A DNA stretch of 64,000 nt from the NCBI RefSeq assembly GCF_016811995.1, contig NZ_CP069159.1, forward strand, positions 992,001 through 1,056,000, given 5' to 3'. The DNA is from Citrobacter sp. R56. GTDB taxonomy: Bacteria; Pseudomonadota; Gammaproteobacteria; Enterobacterales; Enterobacteriaceae. Under the pieces are notes generated by a model. That model did no database searches. It was not told where the DNA came from and saw only the letters and a program-made list of their open reading frames with translations. The translations under genes were made by a program, and so were the position numbers. Positions 47,820 through 60,052 of this stretch are shown piece by piece (positions within the stretch are counted from its first letter, which is position 1; the number at the start of each line of letters is the position of its first letter).

Positions 47820-48781
47820 AGAATGCCTGCCTGATAAAAATCCTGCAGGTTAATGGCGCCGGTGAGTTTGCCGTTTTCATCCACCACCGGGGCGGCGGTA
47901 ATTTTGCGCTTCATCAGGATCTCTTTGGCGTCAATGGCGCGGCTTTGTGCCTGTAGCGTGACGCCATTGTGGGTCATCGCGTCACTGACCGGCGTGGTGA
48001 GCGCACCGCCGCCCACTAACCAGCGACGCAGGTCGCCGTCGGTAAATACGCCTTTCACATAGGCTTCATCGTCACAGACGGCGACCAGACCCAGCCCGGT
48101 TCGACTCAATTCCAGCATCGCGTCCATTACGCTTGTGGCAAGCTGAACCTGAGGCACCGCATCGTCACGACGCATCAGATGATGCACGTTATTCAGCAAA
48201 CGTGCGCCCAGTGCGCCAGCCGGGTGAGAGCGGGCGAAGTCTTCCTCGTTAAAACCGCGCGCCTGCATTACTGCCATCGCCAGCGCATCGCCCATCATCA
48301 GGGTGTTTACCGTGCTGGAGGTTGGTGCCAGATGCATTGGGCAGGCTTCACGTTCGACGGAGATATCCAGCACGGCTTTCGCCGCCAGACCCAGCGGGGA
48401 TGTGGGTTTCCCGGTCATCGCCAGCAGGGCGACCGATTTGTCTTCGAGGCGCGGAATGATGAGATCCAGCTCTTTCGCGCCGCCGGAATAGGAGATAAAC
48501 AGCATAACGTCACGACTTTCGATCATCCCCAGATCGCCGTGCAGCGCTTCCGCCGGGTGAACGAAAAAAGCCGGAGTCCCGGTGCTGGCGAGGGTTGCCG
48601 CGATTTTTTTGCCAATATGACCGGACTTGCCGATACCGGAGACAATCACCTTGCCTTCGCAGTGGATAATGGTATTCGCGGCGCGGACAAAATCATCGCC
48701 CAGACGCTCCGGCAGACGGCTCGCTTCCTGTAGCTCCAGCATTAATGTCTGACGACCCGCGTTCAGTAGTGCATCACTCAT
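47816..48781 (-). CDS. gutQ: Arabinose 5-phosphate isomerase GutQ
   Basis: Encodes 321 residues: SIS isomerase domain ([20 protein letters not shown] near residue 48) and two CBS domains. It interconverts ribulose 5-phosphate and arabinose 5-phosphate, like KdsD. In E. coli it is the last gene of the sorbitol operon srlAEBD-gutM-srlR-gutQ, but here no srl gene lies upstream; mltB follows directly. The gene must therefore use its own promoter. GGAG precedes the start. Confidence 0.95.
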   Translation of the reverse strand: MSDALLNAGRQTLMLELQEASRLPERLGDDFVRAANTIIHCEGKVIVSGIGKSGHIGKKIAATLASTGTPAFFVHPAEALHGDLGMIESRDVMLFISYSGGAKELDLIIPRLEDKSVALLAMTGKPTSPLGLAAKAVLDISVEREACPMHLAPTSSTVNTLMMGDALAMAVMQARGFNEEDFARSHPAGALGARLLNNVHHLMRRDDAVPQVQLATSVMDAMLELSRTGLGLVAVCDDEAYVKGVFTDGDLRRWLVGGGALTTPVSDAMTHNGVTLQAQSRAIDAKEILMKRKITAAPVVDENGKLTGAINLQDFYQAGIL

Positions 48782-49070
48782 TGGTTTCTCCGGTTATGAT
48801 CACTTCAATCCCTTTTGCCGATGATCAGGGACAACAAAACTGCCGCTGTTCCCGCTTATTCACGCAATAGCAGTACGCGATGATAGTGCATTCAGGCGCC
48901 GTGAATCATAGGAAAAGATCATGTTGAAGAGGAATTCATCACTGGCGTGATAAACGGAATCGCGATTTTTGCTGCTAAAAATAGGTAGCGATAGCGACTA
49001 CCGCTTCCTTGTGCGGCGGAGGATGCTTTACCATACTTCACTCTGGCTGAATTTGTTTAATGGATGGCTC
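48782..49070. other. gutQ-mltB gap where the srl operon is missing
   Basis: No coding sequence and no recognisable fragment of srlA-srlR. It presumably holds divergent promoters for gutQ and mltB. A TTATGATCACTTCAA near 48794 loosely resembles a CRP half-site but is not convincing. Confidence 0.5.
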
Positions 49071-50150
49071 ATGTTCAAGCGTCGTTATGTAGCATTACTT
49101 CCCCTTTGTGTGTTGTTGGCTGCCTGTAGCAGCAAACCGAAACCTTCAGAGACTCAAACGACAACGGGGACGCCGTCCGGCGGTTTCCTGCTTGAGCCCC
49201 AACACAATGTGATGCAGATGGGCGGTGATTTCGCCAATAACCCCAATGCGCAGCAGTTCATCGACAAAATGGTGAGCAAACACGGCTTCGACCGCCAACA
49301 GTTGCAGGAGATCCTGTCACAGGCCAAACGTCTGGATTACGTGCTGCGTCTGATGGACAGACAAGCCCCGACGGCTCAAGCGCCTACCGGACCTAACGGC
49401 GCATGGCTGCGCTATCGCAAGCAGTTCATCACCCCGGATAATGTGCAAAATGGCGTGGTGTTCTGGAATCAGTACGAAGATGCGCTGAATCGCGCATGGC
49501 AGGTTTATGGCGTACCGCCGGAAATCATCGTCGGGATTATCGGGGTTGAAACGCGCTGGGGGCGTGTGATGGGCAAAACGCGCATTCTGGATGCGCTGGC
49601 GACGCTGTCGTTCAACTACCCACGCCGGGCGGAGTACTTCTCCAGCGAGCTGGAAACCTTCTTACTGATGGCGCGTAACGAACAGGATGATCCGCTGAAC
49701 CTGAAAGGTTCCTTTGCGGGCGCGATGGGTTACGGACAGTTTATGCCGTCCTCCTACAAAGAGTATGCGGTCGACTTCAACGGCGACGGTCATATCAACC
49801 TGTGGGATCCGGTTGATGCCATCGGTAGCGTTGCAAACTACTTTAAAGGACACGGTTGGGAGAAAGGCGATACGGTGGCGGTGATGGCTAACGGCCAGGC
49901 GCCAGGCCTTGCGAATGGCTTTAAAACCCAGTACAGCATCTCCCAACTTGCTGCTGCCGGGTTAACGCCGCAGCAGTCGCTGGGTAATCATCAAAAGGCC
50001 AGCTTGTTGCGTCTTGATATCGGTACCGGCTACCAGTACTGGTACGGTTTACCGAACTTCTATGCCATTACCCGCTACAACCATAGCACCCATTACGCTA
50101 TGGCGGTCTGGCAACTTGGTCAGGCCGTCGCGCTGGCACGCGTGCAGTAA
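49071..50150 (+). CDS. mltB: Membrane-bound lytic transglycosylase B MltB
   Basis: Encodes 359 residues with lipobox LAAC and lipidated Cys19. The catalytic Glu is in GVETRWGRVMGK near residue 160; SFAGAMGYGQFMPSSY follows near residue 220. It cleaves peptidoglycan glycan strands with formation of 1,6-anhydromuramic acid from the outer-membrane inner face. ATG 49071 gives the lipoprotein signal; a 34-codon extension is rejected. Confidence 0.97.
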   Translation: MFKRRYVALLPLCVLLAACSSKPKPSETQTTTGTPSGGFLLEPQHNVMQMGGDFANNPNAQQFIDKMVSKHGFDRQQLQEILSQAKRLDYVLRLMDRQAPTAQAPTGPNGAWLRYRKQFITPDNVQNGVVFWNQYEDALNRAWQVYGVPPEIIVGIIGVETRWGRVMGKTRILDALATLSFNYPRRAEYFSSELETFLLMARNEQDDPLNLKGSFAGAMGYGQFMPSSYKEYAVDFNGDGHINLWDPVDAIGSVANYFKGHGWEKGDTVAVMANGQAPGLANGFKTQYSISQLAAAGLTPQQSLGNHQKASLLRLDIGTGYQYWYGLPNFYAITRYNHSTHYAMAVWQLGQAVALARVQ

Positions 50151-50159
50151 TACTCTTTT

Positions 50160-50245
50160 GCCGGATGGCGGTTTTGCCTTATCCGGCCTACGGGGCTGAG
50201 TTCCTTTGTAGGTCGGATAAGATGCCTGAGCATCGTCATCCGGCG
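50160..50245. repeat. REP pair between mltB and pncC
   Basis: GCCGGATGGCGGTTTTGCC and GTAGGTCGGATAAGATGCC units in opposite orientation. Confidence 0.85.
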
Positions 50246-50365
50246 CTATTTTTAACGCGGTTAATCTATTTCCTGAATCCTCCTCGTAAAATCGTCACCT
50301 CATCCCCATCTCATTGAGGGAAGTGGTATCTTGTCGAGCATATTTTTTAACTGACAGAGGTCGGA

Positions 50366-50858
50366 ATGACTGACAGTGAACTGATGCAGTTAAGTGAACG
50401 GGTGGGGCAGGCGTTAAAAGCACGCGGCGCCACGGTAACGACAGCGGAATCCTGTACGGGCGGCTGGGTGGCAAAAGCCATTACCGATATTGCCGGGAGT
50501 TCCGCCTGGTTTGAACGCGGGTTTGTTACCTACAGCAATGAAGCAAAAGCGCAGATGATCGGCGTTCGCGAAGAGACGTTGGCCCAGCATGGCGCGGTCA
50601 GTGAACCCGTGGTGGTGGAAATGGCGATTGGCGCGCTGAAAGCCGCCAGAGCGCACTTCGCAATCTCGATAAGCGGAATTGCCGGGCCCGACGGCGGTAG
50701 CGAAGAAAAACCCGTTGGTACGGTCTGGTTTGCCTTTGCCAGCGCCAGTGGCGAAGGGATTACACGTCGGGAATGTTTCAGCGGCGACCGCGAGGCAGTG
50801 CGTCGTCAGGCGACGACTTACGCGCTGCAAACCCTCTGGCAACAATTTCTACAAAACA

Positions 50859-50863
<5 letters not shown>
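50366..50863 (+). CDS. pncC: Nicotinamide-nucleotide amidase PncC
   Basis: Encodes 165 residues of the CinA C-terminal family. TAESCTGGWVAKAI near residue 26 and SGIAGPDGGSEEKPVGTVWFA near residue 103 are the family signatures. It converts NMN to nicotinate mononucleotide and ammonia in pyridine-nucleotide recycling. It lies 80 bases upstream of recA. Confidence 0.95.
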
Positions 50864-52005
<1,142 letters not shown>

Positions 52006-52017
52006 TCGTTAACCGTG

Positions 52018-52052
52018 CCTGATGGTGACGCTCTGGCGTTTTATCCGGCTTA
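52018..52052. repeat. REP-like unit after recA
   Basis: CCTGATGGTGACGCTCTGGC and TTTATCCGGC form a single REP-type hairpin just after the recA stop. Confidence 0.65.
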
Positions 52053-52059
52053 TAATCAG

Positions 52060-52086
52060 AGGGCTGCATTTATGCGGCCCTTTTTG
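52060..52086 (+). terminator. recA terminator
   Basis: AGGGCTGC, ATTTAT loop and GCGGCCCT followed by TTTTTG form a rho-independent terminator between recA and recX. Partial readthrough supplies recX in E. coli. Confidence 0.85.
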
Positions 52087-52109
52087 CATTTTATTTTTCG
52101 AAGGTTGTT

Positions 52110-52610
52110 ATGAGCGAATCTACACCGCGCCGACCCGCTTATTCCCGTCTGTTAGACCGTGCAGTTCGTATTCTGGCGGTACGTGACCACAGTGAACAAG
52201 AGTTGCGCCGTAAGCTCTCAGCACCGGTGATGGGTAAAAATGGGCCGGAAGAAATAGACGCGACCGCAGAGGACTATGAACGGGTTATCGCCTGGTGCTA
52301 TGAACACCAATATCTTGATGACAATCGGTTTGTCGTTCGCTTTATCGCCAGCCGTAGCCGCAAAGGTTATGGTCCGGCACGGATACGCCAGGAACTGAAT
52401 CAGAAAGGTATCGCGCGTGAAGCAACGGAAAAGGCCATGCGTGAATGCGAGATTGACTGGTGTGAGCGCGCACGTGACCAGGCCTTTCGAAAATACGGCG
52501 ATCCACTGCCGACAGACTTTTCAGAAAAGGTAAAGGTTCAGCGTTTCTTGCTCTATCGTGGCTACCTGATGGAAGATATTCAGGATATATGGCGAAATTT
52601 TGATGATTGA
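52110..52610 (+). CDS. recX: RecA regulator RecX
   Basis: Encodes 166 residues made of three-helix repeats ([42 protein letters not shown]). RecX limits RecA filament extension. Its position behind the recA terminator keeps its level below that of RecA. Confidence 0.97.
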   Translation: MSESTPRRPAYSRLLDRAVRILAVRDHSEQELRRKLSAPVMGKNGPEEIDATAEDYERVIAWCYEHQYLDDNRFVVRFIASRSRKGYGPARIRQELNQKGIAREATEKAMRECEIDWCERARDQAFRKYGDPLPTDFSEKVKVQRFLLYRGYLMEDIQDIWRNFDD

Positions 52611-52732
52611 GCACATACGGGATTTTACTTCCCCGTAAAGAAAACTTATCTTATTCCCACTTTTTTCCGTTCGGGCGAGGGTTGTTTTAGGATGACCGCC
52701 GTCTGCGACGAATATTCCTTAAATACACAAAA

Positions 52733-52842
52733 TCATTCAAGTCGCATCAAGGCGGCAAGTGAGTGAATCCTCAGGGCTTACTGGAGTAAGTGACTGGGGT
52801 GAACAAGCGCAGCCACCGCAGAGGCGGTTTGAAGGATGAAGT
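52733..52842. repeat. Imperfect palindromic intergenic element before alaS
   Basis: A 110-base stretch has a central hairpin CTTACTGGAGTAAG and outer segments with partial complementarity (TCATTCAAGTCGC against GAAGGATGA). I recall similar palindromic units at many enterobacterial loci. It encodes nothing and lies between the recX stop and the alaS start. Confidence 0.5.
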
Positions 52843-52864
52843 GTAGATTGATTTCAGGATAATT

Positions 52865-55492
52865 ATGAGCAAGAGCACCGCTGAGATCCGTCAGGCGTTT
52901 CTCGACTTTTTCCATAGTAAGGGACATCAGGTAGTTGCCAGCAGCTCCCTGGTTCCAAACAATGACCCAACTTTGTTGTTTACCAACGCCGGGATGAACC
53001 AGTTCAAGGATGTTTTCCTTGGGCTCGACAAGCGTAATTATTCCCGCGCAACAACCTCACAGCGTTGCGTACGTGCGGGTGGTAAACACAACGATCTGGA
53101 AAACGTCGGTTACACTGCACGTCACCATACTTTCTTCGAAATGCTGGGTAACTTCAGCTTCGGCGACTACTTCAAACACGACGCGATCCAATATGCGTGG
53201 GAGCTTCTGACCGGTGAAAACTGGTTTGCCCTGCCAAAAGATCGCCTGTGGGTGACCGTCTACGAAACCGACGATGAAGCCTTTGAAATCTGGGAAAAAG
53301 AAGTCGGCATTCCGCGCGAACGTATCATCCGCATTGGTGATAACAAAGGTGGAGCGTATGCGTCTGACAACTTCTGGCAGATGGGCGACACCGGTCCTTG
53401 CGGCCCGTGCACCGAGATTTTCTATGACCACGGCGACCATATCTGGGGCGGCCCTCCGGGAAGCGCAGAAGAAGATGGCGACCGCTACATTGAGATCTGG
53501 AACATCGTCTTCATGCAGTTCAACCGTCAGGCTGACGGCACCATGGAACCGCTGCCGAAGCCTTCTGTGGACACCGGTATGGGGCTGGAACGTATTGCGG
53601 CTGTGCTGCAACACGTTAACTCCAACTATGAAATTGACCTGTTCAGCACGCTGATTAAGGCGGTTGCGAAGGTTACCGGCGCGACAGACCTCAACAACAA
53701 GTCGCTGCGCGTTATCGCTGACCACATCCGCTCCTGCGCATTCCTGATTGCCGATGGTGTTGTCCCGTCGAACGAAAACCGTGGCTATGTGCTGCGTCGC
53801 ATCATTCGTCGTGCGGTTCGTCACGGCAACATGCTGGGCGCGAAAGAGACATTCTTCTACAAGCTGGTTGGTCCGCTGGTTGAGGTGATGGGTTCTGCCG
53901 GTGAAGAGCTGAAGCGTCAGCAGGCTCAGGTTGAACAAGTTCTGAAAACCGAAGAAGAGCAGTTTGCCCGTACGCTGGAGCGTGGTCTGGCGCTGCTGGA
54001 TGACGAACTGGCGAAGCTGACTGGCGATACGCTGGACGGCGAAACGGCTTTCCGTCTGTATGACACCTACGGTTTCCCGGTTGACCTGACGGCGGACGTT
54101 TGCCGTGAGCGCAACATCAAAGTTGATGAAGCAGGCTTTGAAGCCGCCATGGAAGAACAGCGCCGTCGCGCGCGTGAGGCCAGCGGTTTTGGCGCGGACT
54201 ACAATGCGATGATTCGCGTTGATGGCGCGTCAGAGTTTAAAGGCTATGACCATCTGGAACTGAACGGCAAGGTCACCGCGCTGTTCGTTGATGGTAAAGC
54301 GGTAGATGTGATTAATGCAGGGCAGGAAGCGGTTGTCGTGCTGGATCAGACGCCGTTCTACGCTGAATCCGGCGGTCAGGTTGGCGATAAAGGCGAACTG
54401 AAAGGCGCAGGCTTCGCATTTGCGGTGAGCGACACGCAGAAATACGGCCAGGCAATTGGTCATGTCGGTAAGCTCTCTGCAGGTTCTCTGAAAGTGGGCG
54501 ACGCCGTGCAGGCCGATGTGGATGATGTGCGCCGCGCGCGTATTCGTCTGAACCACTCCGCAACGCACCTGATGCATGCGGCATTACGTCAGATTCTGGG
54601 CACGCATGTGGCGCAGAAAGGTTCTCTGGTTAACGATAAAGTTCTGCGTTTCGACTTCTCCCATAATGAGGCCATGAAACCGTCAGAAATCCGTGCCGTG
54701 GAAGACCTGGTGAACGTGCAGATCCGTCGCAACCTGCCGGTTGAAACCGATGTCATGGATCTGGACGCAGCAAAAGCGAAAGGGGCAATGGCGCTGTTTG
54801 GCGAGAAGTATGACGACCGCGTTCGCGTACTGAGCATGGGCGATTTCTCCACCGAGCTGTGCGGCGGTACGCACGCCAGCCGTACCGGGGATATTGGCCT
54901 GTTCCGCATTGTTTCCGAGTCCGGTACTGCGGCAGGTGTTCGCCGTATTGAAGCGGTCACCGGTGAAGGTGCAATAGCGACTCTGCATGCGGAAAGCGAT
55001 CGCTTAAACGATATTGCACAGCTGCTGAAAGGCGATAGTCAGAATCTGGGTGACAAGGTTCGTTCTGTACTGGAACGTACGCGTCAGCTTGAAAAAGAGT
55101 TACAGCAGTTGAAGGAACAGGCTGCGGCGCAGGAGAGTGCGAATCTTTCCAGCAATGCTGTCGATATCAACGGCGTGAAGCTGCTGGTCAGTGAGCTGGC
55201 GGGTGTTGAACCGAAAATGCTGCGTACCATGGTTGATGATCTGAAAAATCAACTGGGGTCGACGGTTATCGTTTTAGCAACGGTAGATGAAGGTAAGGTT
55301 TCTCTGATTGCGGGCGTGTCTAAGGATGTGACCGACCGTGTGAAAGCCGGAGAACTGGTAGGTATGGTCGCTCAGCAGGTGGGCGGTAAAGGCGGTGGTC
55401 GTCCGGACATGGCGCAAGCCGGTGGTACGGATGCTGCGGCTCTGCCTGCAGCGTTAGCCAGTGTGAAAGGCTGGGTCAGCGCAAAACTGTAA
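52865..55492 (+). CDS. alaS: Alanyl-tRNA synthetase AlaS
   Basis: Encodes 875 residues. The class II catalytic domain starts [18 protein letters not shown]; the editing domain has the zinc motif HSATHLMH near residue 563 and [10 protein letters not shown] near residue 664; the C-terminal C-Ala domain ends with [11 protein letters not shown]. It charges tRNA-Ala and edits Ser/Gly mischarging. Confidence 0.99.
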   Translation: MSKSTAEIRQAFLDFFHSKGHQVVASSSLVPNNDPTLLFTNAGMNQFKDVFLGLDKRNYSRATTSQRCVRAGGKHNDLENVGYTARHHTFFEMLGNFSFGDYFKHDAIQYAWELLTGENWFALPKDRLWVTVYETDDEAFEIWEKEVGIPRERIIRIGDNKGGAYASDNFWQMGDTGPCGPCTEIFYDHGDHIWGGPPGSAEEDGDRYIEIWNIVFMQFNRQADGTMEPLPKPSVDTGMGLERIAAVLQHVNSNYEIDLFSTLIKAVAKVTGATDLNNKSLRVIADHIRSCAFLIADGVVPSNENRGYVLRRIIRRAVRHGNMLGAKETFFYKLVGPLVEVMGSAGEELKRQQAQVEQVLKTEEEQFARTLERGLALLDDELAKLTGDTLDGETAFRLYDTYGFPVDLTADVCRERNIKVDEAGFEAAMEEQRRRAREASGFGADYNAMIRVDGASEFKGYDHLELNGKVTALFVDGKAVDVINAGQEAVVVLDQTPFYAESGGQVGDKGELKGAGFAFAVSDTQKYGQAIGHVGKLSAGSLKVGDAVQADVDDVRRARIRLNHSATHLMHAALRQILGTHVAQKGSLVNDKVLRFDFSHNEAMKPSEIRAVEDLVNVQIRRNLPVETDVMDLDAAKAKGAMALFGEKYDDRVRVLSMGDFSTELCGGTHASRTGDIGLFRIVSESGTAAGVRRIEAVTGEGAIATLHAESDRLNDIAQLLKGDSQNLGDKVRSVLERTRQLEKELQQLKEQAAAQESANLSSNAVDINGVKLLVSELAGVEPKMLRTMVDDLKNQLGSTVIVLATVDEGKVSLIAGVSKDVTDRVKAGELVGMVAQQVGGKGGGRPDMAQAGGTDAAALPAALASVKGWVSAKL

Positions 55493-55512
55493 TAACTATA
55501 AGCGTTAGCGAG

Positions 55513-55539
55513 CGCCGTAGATCTGGGTTTACGGCGTTT
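55513..55539 (+). terminator. alaS terminator
   Basis: CGCCGTA and TACGGCG arms with a 10-base loop, followed by TTTG. The T-run is short. Confidence 0.6.
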
Positions 55540-55730
55540 GCATCAACGCTATCGACAACGATAAAGTCAGGTTGAAGTTGTGTATATCGGCTAAACTTAG
55601 GTTTAACAGAATGTGATGCCGTGACTGCTTACACTAAGGTGTTTGTCATCGCTTACTTTTTGGCGTTATATGATGGATAATGCCGGGATACAGAGAGACC
55701 CGACTCTTTTAATCTTTCAAGGAGCAAAGA

Positions 55731-55916
55731 ATGCTGATTCTGACTCGTCGAGTTGGTGAGACCCTCATGATTGGAGATGAGGTCACCGTGACAGTTTTAG
55801 GGGTGAAGGGCAACCAGGTACGCATTGGCGTAAACGCCCCGAAAGAAGTCTCTGTCCATCGTGAAGAGATCTACCAGCGTATCCAGGCTGAAAAATCCCA
55901 GCAGTCCAGTTATTAA
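55731..55916 (+). CDS. csrA: Carbon storage regulator CsrA
   Basis: Encodes 61 residues identical in appearance to E. coli CsrA ([15 protein letters not shown] ... [10 protein letters not shown]). It binds GGA motifs in mRNA leaders and controls glycolysis, motility and virulence. AAGGAG lies eight bases before ATG. The 236-base gap upstream likely contains several promoters, as in E. coli. Confidence 0.99.
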
Positions 55917-56170
55917 GGTTTCCGCGTCTCATCTCGTTCGGTGAGGCGCAACCTGATTCCCGCTCTAAACCCTCTTTTTTATCCCATCAGCTCCATTTTC
56001 TTATTCTGCCTCTGTGTTTGTTGACCGACTTTTCCGTTCGCCTCGTTTTTTTGTTCCTCATTGATGCGTGTTAAACACCGATTTGTTTGTTGATAAAACA
56101 CTCTTTTTGCCGTTTTTGCAGACTAATTGCGCGTGAAGTGTGCAAACGATAAAAGTGCAGGAAAAATTGT
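55917..56170 (+). other. csrA-serV spacer without genes
   Basis: After csrA a weak hairpin (GCGTCTCA/GTGAGGCGC, 55924-55949) may terminate csrA, but no T-run follows. The remainder is AT-rich with no supported frame. Confidence 0.4.
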
Positions 56171-56198
56171 TTGACTTATAAGTCCCAGAAAGTAATAT
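56171..56198 (+). promoter_or_regulatory. Promoter of the serV-arg tRNA operon
   Basis: TTGACT and TAATAT are separated by 16 bases and followed by a GC-rich discriminator (GTGCGCCACGC), typical of stringently controlled stable-RNA promoters. It lies about 60 bases before the tRNA-Ser. Confidence 0.8.
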
Positions 56199-56260
56199 GT
56201 GCGCCACGCAGCGACGAAGAGCTTTTAACGAGTTCTCCGAAGCACTCGCAAGAGGCGTTT

Positions 56261-56353
56261 GGTGAGGTGGCCGAGAGGCTGAAGGCGCTCCCCTGCTAAG
56301 GGAGTATGCGGTCAAAAGCTGCATCCGGGGTTCGAATCCCCGCCTCACCGCCA
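56261..56353 (+). tRNA. serV: tRNA-Ser (GCU)
   Basis: A 93-base gene with a long variable arm, anticodon GCT in CCCCTGCTAAGGG, GTTCGAATC T-loop and encoded CCA. It reads AGC/AGU codons and starts the tRNA operon. Confidence 0.97.
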
Positions 56354-56356
56354 TTT

Positions 56357-56433
56357 GCATCCGTAGCTCAGCTGGATAGAGTACTCGGCTACGAACCGAG
56401 CGGTCGGAGGTTCGAATCCTCCCGGATGCACCA
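56357..56433 (+). tRNA. tRNA-Arg (ACG), copy 1
   Basis: A 77-base gene with anticodon ACG in CGGCTACGAACCG, D-arm AGCTCAGCTGGATAGAG and encoded CCA. ACG is converted to ICG by TadA. It starts three bases after tRNA-Ser. Confidence 0.97.
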
Positions 56434-56526
56434 TATTCTCTTTTACTTTCAGTAATGAAAGTATGAGTGAGCGATACGGCTTTAGCAGCGGTATCAAAAA
56501 TCTGCAGTAAAGTAAGTTTCCCTGAT

Positions 56527-56603
56527 GCATCCGTAGCTCAGCTGGATAGAGTACTCGGCTACGAACCGAGCGGTCGGAGGTTCGAATCCTCCCGGATGCA
56601 CCA
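56527..56603 (+). tRNA. tRNA-Arg (ACG), copy 2
   Basis: Identical by eye to copy 1 over all 77 bases, including the CCA end. Separated from copy 1 by a 93-base spacer. Confidence 0.97.
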
Positions 56604-56735
56604 TCTTCTCAGAAATAACAATCGGTTTGTTGTTTCATGGTCTGCGATAACATCGTAGATACCAGGGAGGATAACGTTGCTTTAGCAACGACCCACAGGG
56701 CGAGGCGCAGCCGAGTAATCCTCCCGGATGTACCA
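56604..56735 (+). repeat. tRNA-array spacer ending in a tRNA-Arg 3' fragment (copy 1)
   Basis: After copy 2 a spacer runs to AATCCTCCCGGATGTACCA (56717-56735), the 3' end of a tRNA-Arg without its body. A perfect hairpin CGTTGC-TTTA-GCAACG sits at 56675-56690. The unit recurs at 57014-57144, so it is a repeated feature of the array. Confidence 0.75.
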
Positions 56736-56797
56736 TCTCTTACTTGATATGGCTTTTGTGGCGATATCAATATCAGCAGTAAAATAAGTTCCCTGAT

Positions 56798-56874
56798 GCA
56801 TCCGTAGCTCAGCTGGATAGAGTACTCGGCTACGAACCGAGCGGTCGGAGGTTCGAATCCTCCCGGATGCACCA
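56798..56874 (+). tRNA. tRNA-Arg (ACG), copy 3
   Basis: Same 77-base sequence as copies 1 and 2. The preceding 62-base spacer is almost identical to the one before copy 4. Confidence 0.97.
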
Positions 56875-56936
56875 TCTCTTATTTGATACGGCTTTTGTGG
56901 CGATATCAATATCAGCAGTAAAATAAGTTCCCTGAT

Positions 56937-57013
56937 GCATCCGTAGCTCAGCTGGATAGAGTACTCGGCTACGAACCGAGCGGTCGGAGGTTCGAATCCT
57001 CCCGGATGCACCA
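56937..57013 (+). tRNA. tRNA-Arg (ACG), copy 4
   Basis: Same 77-base sequence as the other copies. It is the last intact tRNA of the operon, comparable with the argQ/argZ/argY/argV set of E. coli. Confidence 0.97.
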
Positions 57014-57144
57014 TCTTCTCGGAAATAACAGTCAATGTGTTGTTTCATGGTCTGCGGACATACCGCAAGTACCAGGGAGGATAACGTTGCTTTAGCTACG
57101 GCCCGCAGGGCGAACACCAGTGAGTCATCCTCCCGGATGCACCA
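57014..57144 (+). repeat. tRNA-array spacer ending in a tRNA-Arg 3' fragment (copy 2)
   Basis: Parallel to 56604-56735: the same CCAGGGAGGATAACGTTGC core and a terminal ATCCTCCCGGATGCACCA fragment (57127-57144). The central hairpin is degraded here (GCTACG for GCAACG). It is the 3' trailer of the operon. Confidence 0.75.
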
Positions 57145-57282
57145 TCTTCTGCAAAACACTTCGTTTCTTCGCACAAACACTTCTTTCCTTCACACACTGA
57201 ACAATCCTCACTATCTCCATCAGCGACAAAATCAATCAATTACGATAAAGTAACGTCTGGTCATTAGGCTGGTGAGAACGCA

Positions 57283-57849
57283 ATGTACGAACGTTATGCG
57301 GGTTTGATTTTTGATATGGATGGCACCCTCCTGGATACTGAACCGACGCACCGTAAGGCGTGGCGTGAAGTATTAGGACGCTACGGCCTGCGTTTTGACC
57401 TTCAGGCAATGGTAGCACTCAACGGTTCTCCAACCTGGCGCATTGCTCAGTCGATCATTGAACTCAATCATGCCGATCTTGACCCCCATTCGCTGGCGCG
57501 AGAAAAAACCGATACGGTAAAAAGCATGCTGCTGGACAGCGTCGAACCGTTGCCTTTAGTTGAGGTGGTGAAGGCCTGGTATGGTCGTCGCCCGATGTCA
57601 GTAGGAACCGGTAGTGAAAGCACCATCGCTGAAGCGTTGTTGGCTCATCTGGACTTACGTCGCTATTTTGATGCGGTCGTCGCGGCTGATCATGTTCAGC
57701 ATCACAAACCCGCGCCTGATACGTTCTTGCTGTGCGCGGAACGCATGGGCGTGATTCCAGCGCAATGTGTGGTGTTTGAAGATGCTGATTTTGGTCTGCA
57801 GGCGGCACGTGCGGCGGGAATGGATGCTGTGGACGTTCGATTATTGTGA
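57283..57849 (+). CDS. yqaB: HAD-family sugar phosphatase YqaB
   Basis: Encodes 188 residues. The HAD motif I is DMDGTLLDTEP near residue 11, motif II GTGSES near residue 109, and motif III/IV HKPAPDTFL ... FEDADFGLQAA. The E. coli protein dephosphorylates fructose 1-phosphate and related sugars. Its stop overlaps the yqaA start. Confidence 0.95.
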   Translation: MYERYAGLIFDMDGTLLDTEPTHRKAWREVLGRYGLRFDLQAMVALNGSPTWRIAQSIIELNHADLDPHSLAREKTDTVKSMLLDSVEPLPLVEVVKAWYGRRPMSVGTGSESTIAEALLAHLDLRRYFDAVVAADHVQHHKPAPDTFLLCAERMGVIPAQCVVFEDADFGLQAARAAGMDAVDVRLL

Positions 57850-58274
57850 GTGATGGACTGTCGCTCCTGTCACTGTTTGCCAGTAGTTTTCTCAGCGCCA
57901 CGCTATTGCCCGGAAATTCAGAAGTTGTTTTAGCTGCGATGTTAGTTTCCGGGGTAAGTCATCCCTGGGTCTTAGTCTTAACAGCAACAATGGGTAATAG
58001 CCTTGGAGGGTTAACTAACGTTATCCTTGGGCGTTTCTTCCCGTTACGTAAAACGTCGCGCTGGCAAGAAAAAGCCACGGGCTGGCTTAAGCGTTATGGA
58101 GCAGTCACACTGCTATTAAGCTGGATGCCGGTCGTGGGGGATTTACTGTGCTTACTGGCGGGATGGATGCGCATCTCATGGGGGCCAGTGCTCTTTTTTT
58201 TATGTCTTGGTAAAACGTTGCGCTATGTTGTGGTCGCAGCGGCTACTCTTCAGGGCATGATGTGGTGGCACTAA
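57846..58274 (+). CDS. yqaA: Inner membrane protein YqaA (VTT/DedA-like)
   Basis: Encodes 142 residues with three or four membrane helices; GNSEVVLAAMLV, TATMGNSLGGLTNVILGRF and LLSWMPVVGDLLCLLAGW carry the DedA-like pattern. The start is GTG, overlapping the yqaB TGA. Function is not established. Confidence 0.93.
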   Translation: MSDGLSLLSLFASSFLSATLLPGNSEVVLAAMLVSGVSHPWVLVLTATMGNSLGGLTNVILGRFFPLRKTSRWQEKATGWLKRYGAVTLLLSWMPVVGDLLCLLAGWMRISWGPVLFFLCLGKTLRYVVVAAATLQGMMWWH

Positions 58275-58319
58275 TTGTAGATAGACACACATGGTCACCA
58301 TTACAATTATGCTAAATAA

Positions 58320-59903
<1,584 letters not shown>

Positions 59904-59911
59904 CAGAAAAG

Positions 59912-59984
59912 AAAAAGGCCACTCGGGAGTGGCCAAAATTTCATCTCTGAAAACAGGGATGATGATAACAAATGCGCGTCTTTC
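59912..59984 (-). ncRNA. micA: MicA small RNA
   Basis: On the minus strand the RNA begins GAAAGACGCGCATTTGTTAT and ends with the GGCCACTCCCGAGTGGCC hairpin plus T-run, matching E. coli MicA (SraD) in sequence and in its place between gshA and luxS. It is an Hfq-dependent RNA repressing ompA and other envelope mRNAs. The terminator loop differs from E. coli by a base. A sigma-E-type promoter lies directly upstream. Confidence 0.96.
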
Positions 59985-59990
59985 ATATAC

Positions 59991-60018
59991 TCAGACTCGC
60001 CCCGGAACAAAGAGTTCA
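59991..60018 (-). promoter_or_regulatory. Sigma-E promoter of micA
   Basis: On the minus strand GAACTC (-35) and TCTGA (-10) precede the MicA start by the expected distances. It fits the sigma-E dependence of MicA. Confidence 0.8.
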
Positions 60019-60052
60019 GTTTATTTTTAAAATAATTATCGGAGGTGGCTAA

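Noticed and set aside
56357-57013. Regular repeats with spacers, CRISPR-like at first sight
   Set aside because: The repeats are 77-base tRNA-Arg genes with CCA ends and the spacers are similar to each other; no cas genes are near.
56345-57180. Minus-strand frames with the repeated peptide [21 protein letters not shown]
   Set aside because: They are antisense translations of the tRNA-Arg genes; the repetition comes from the tRNA copies, not from a protein family.
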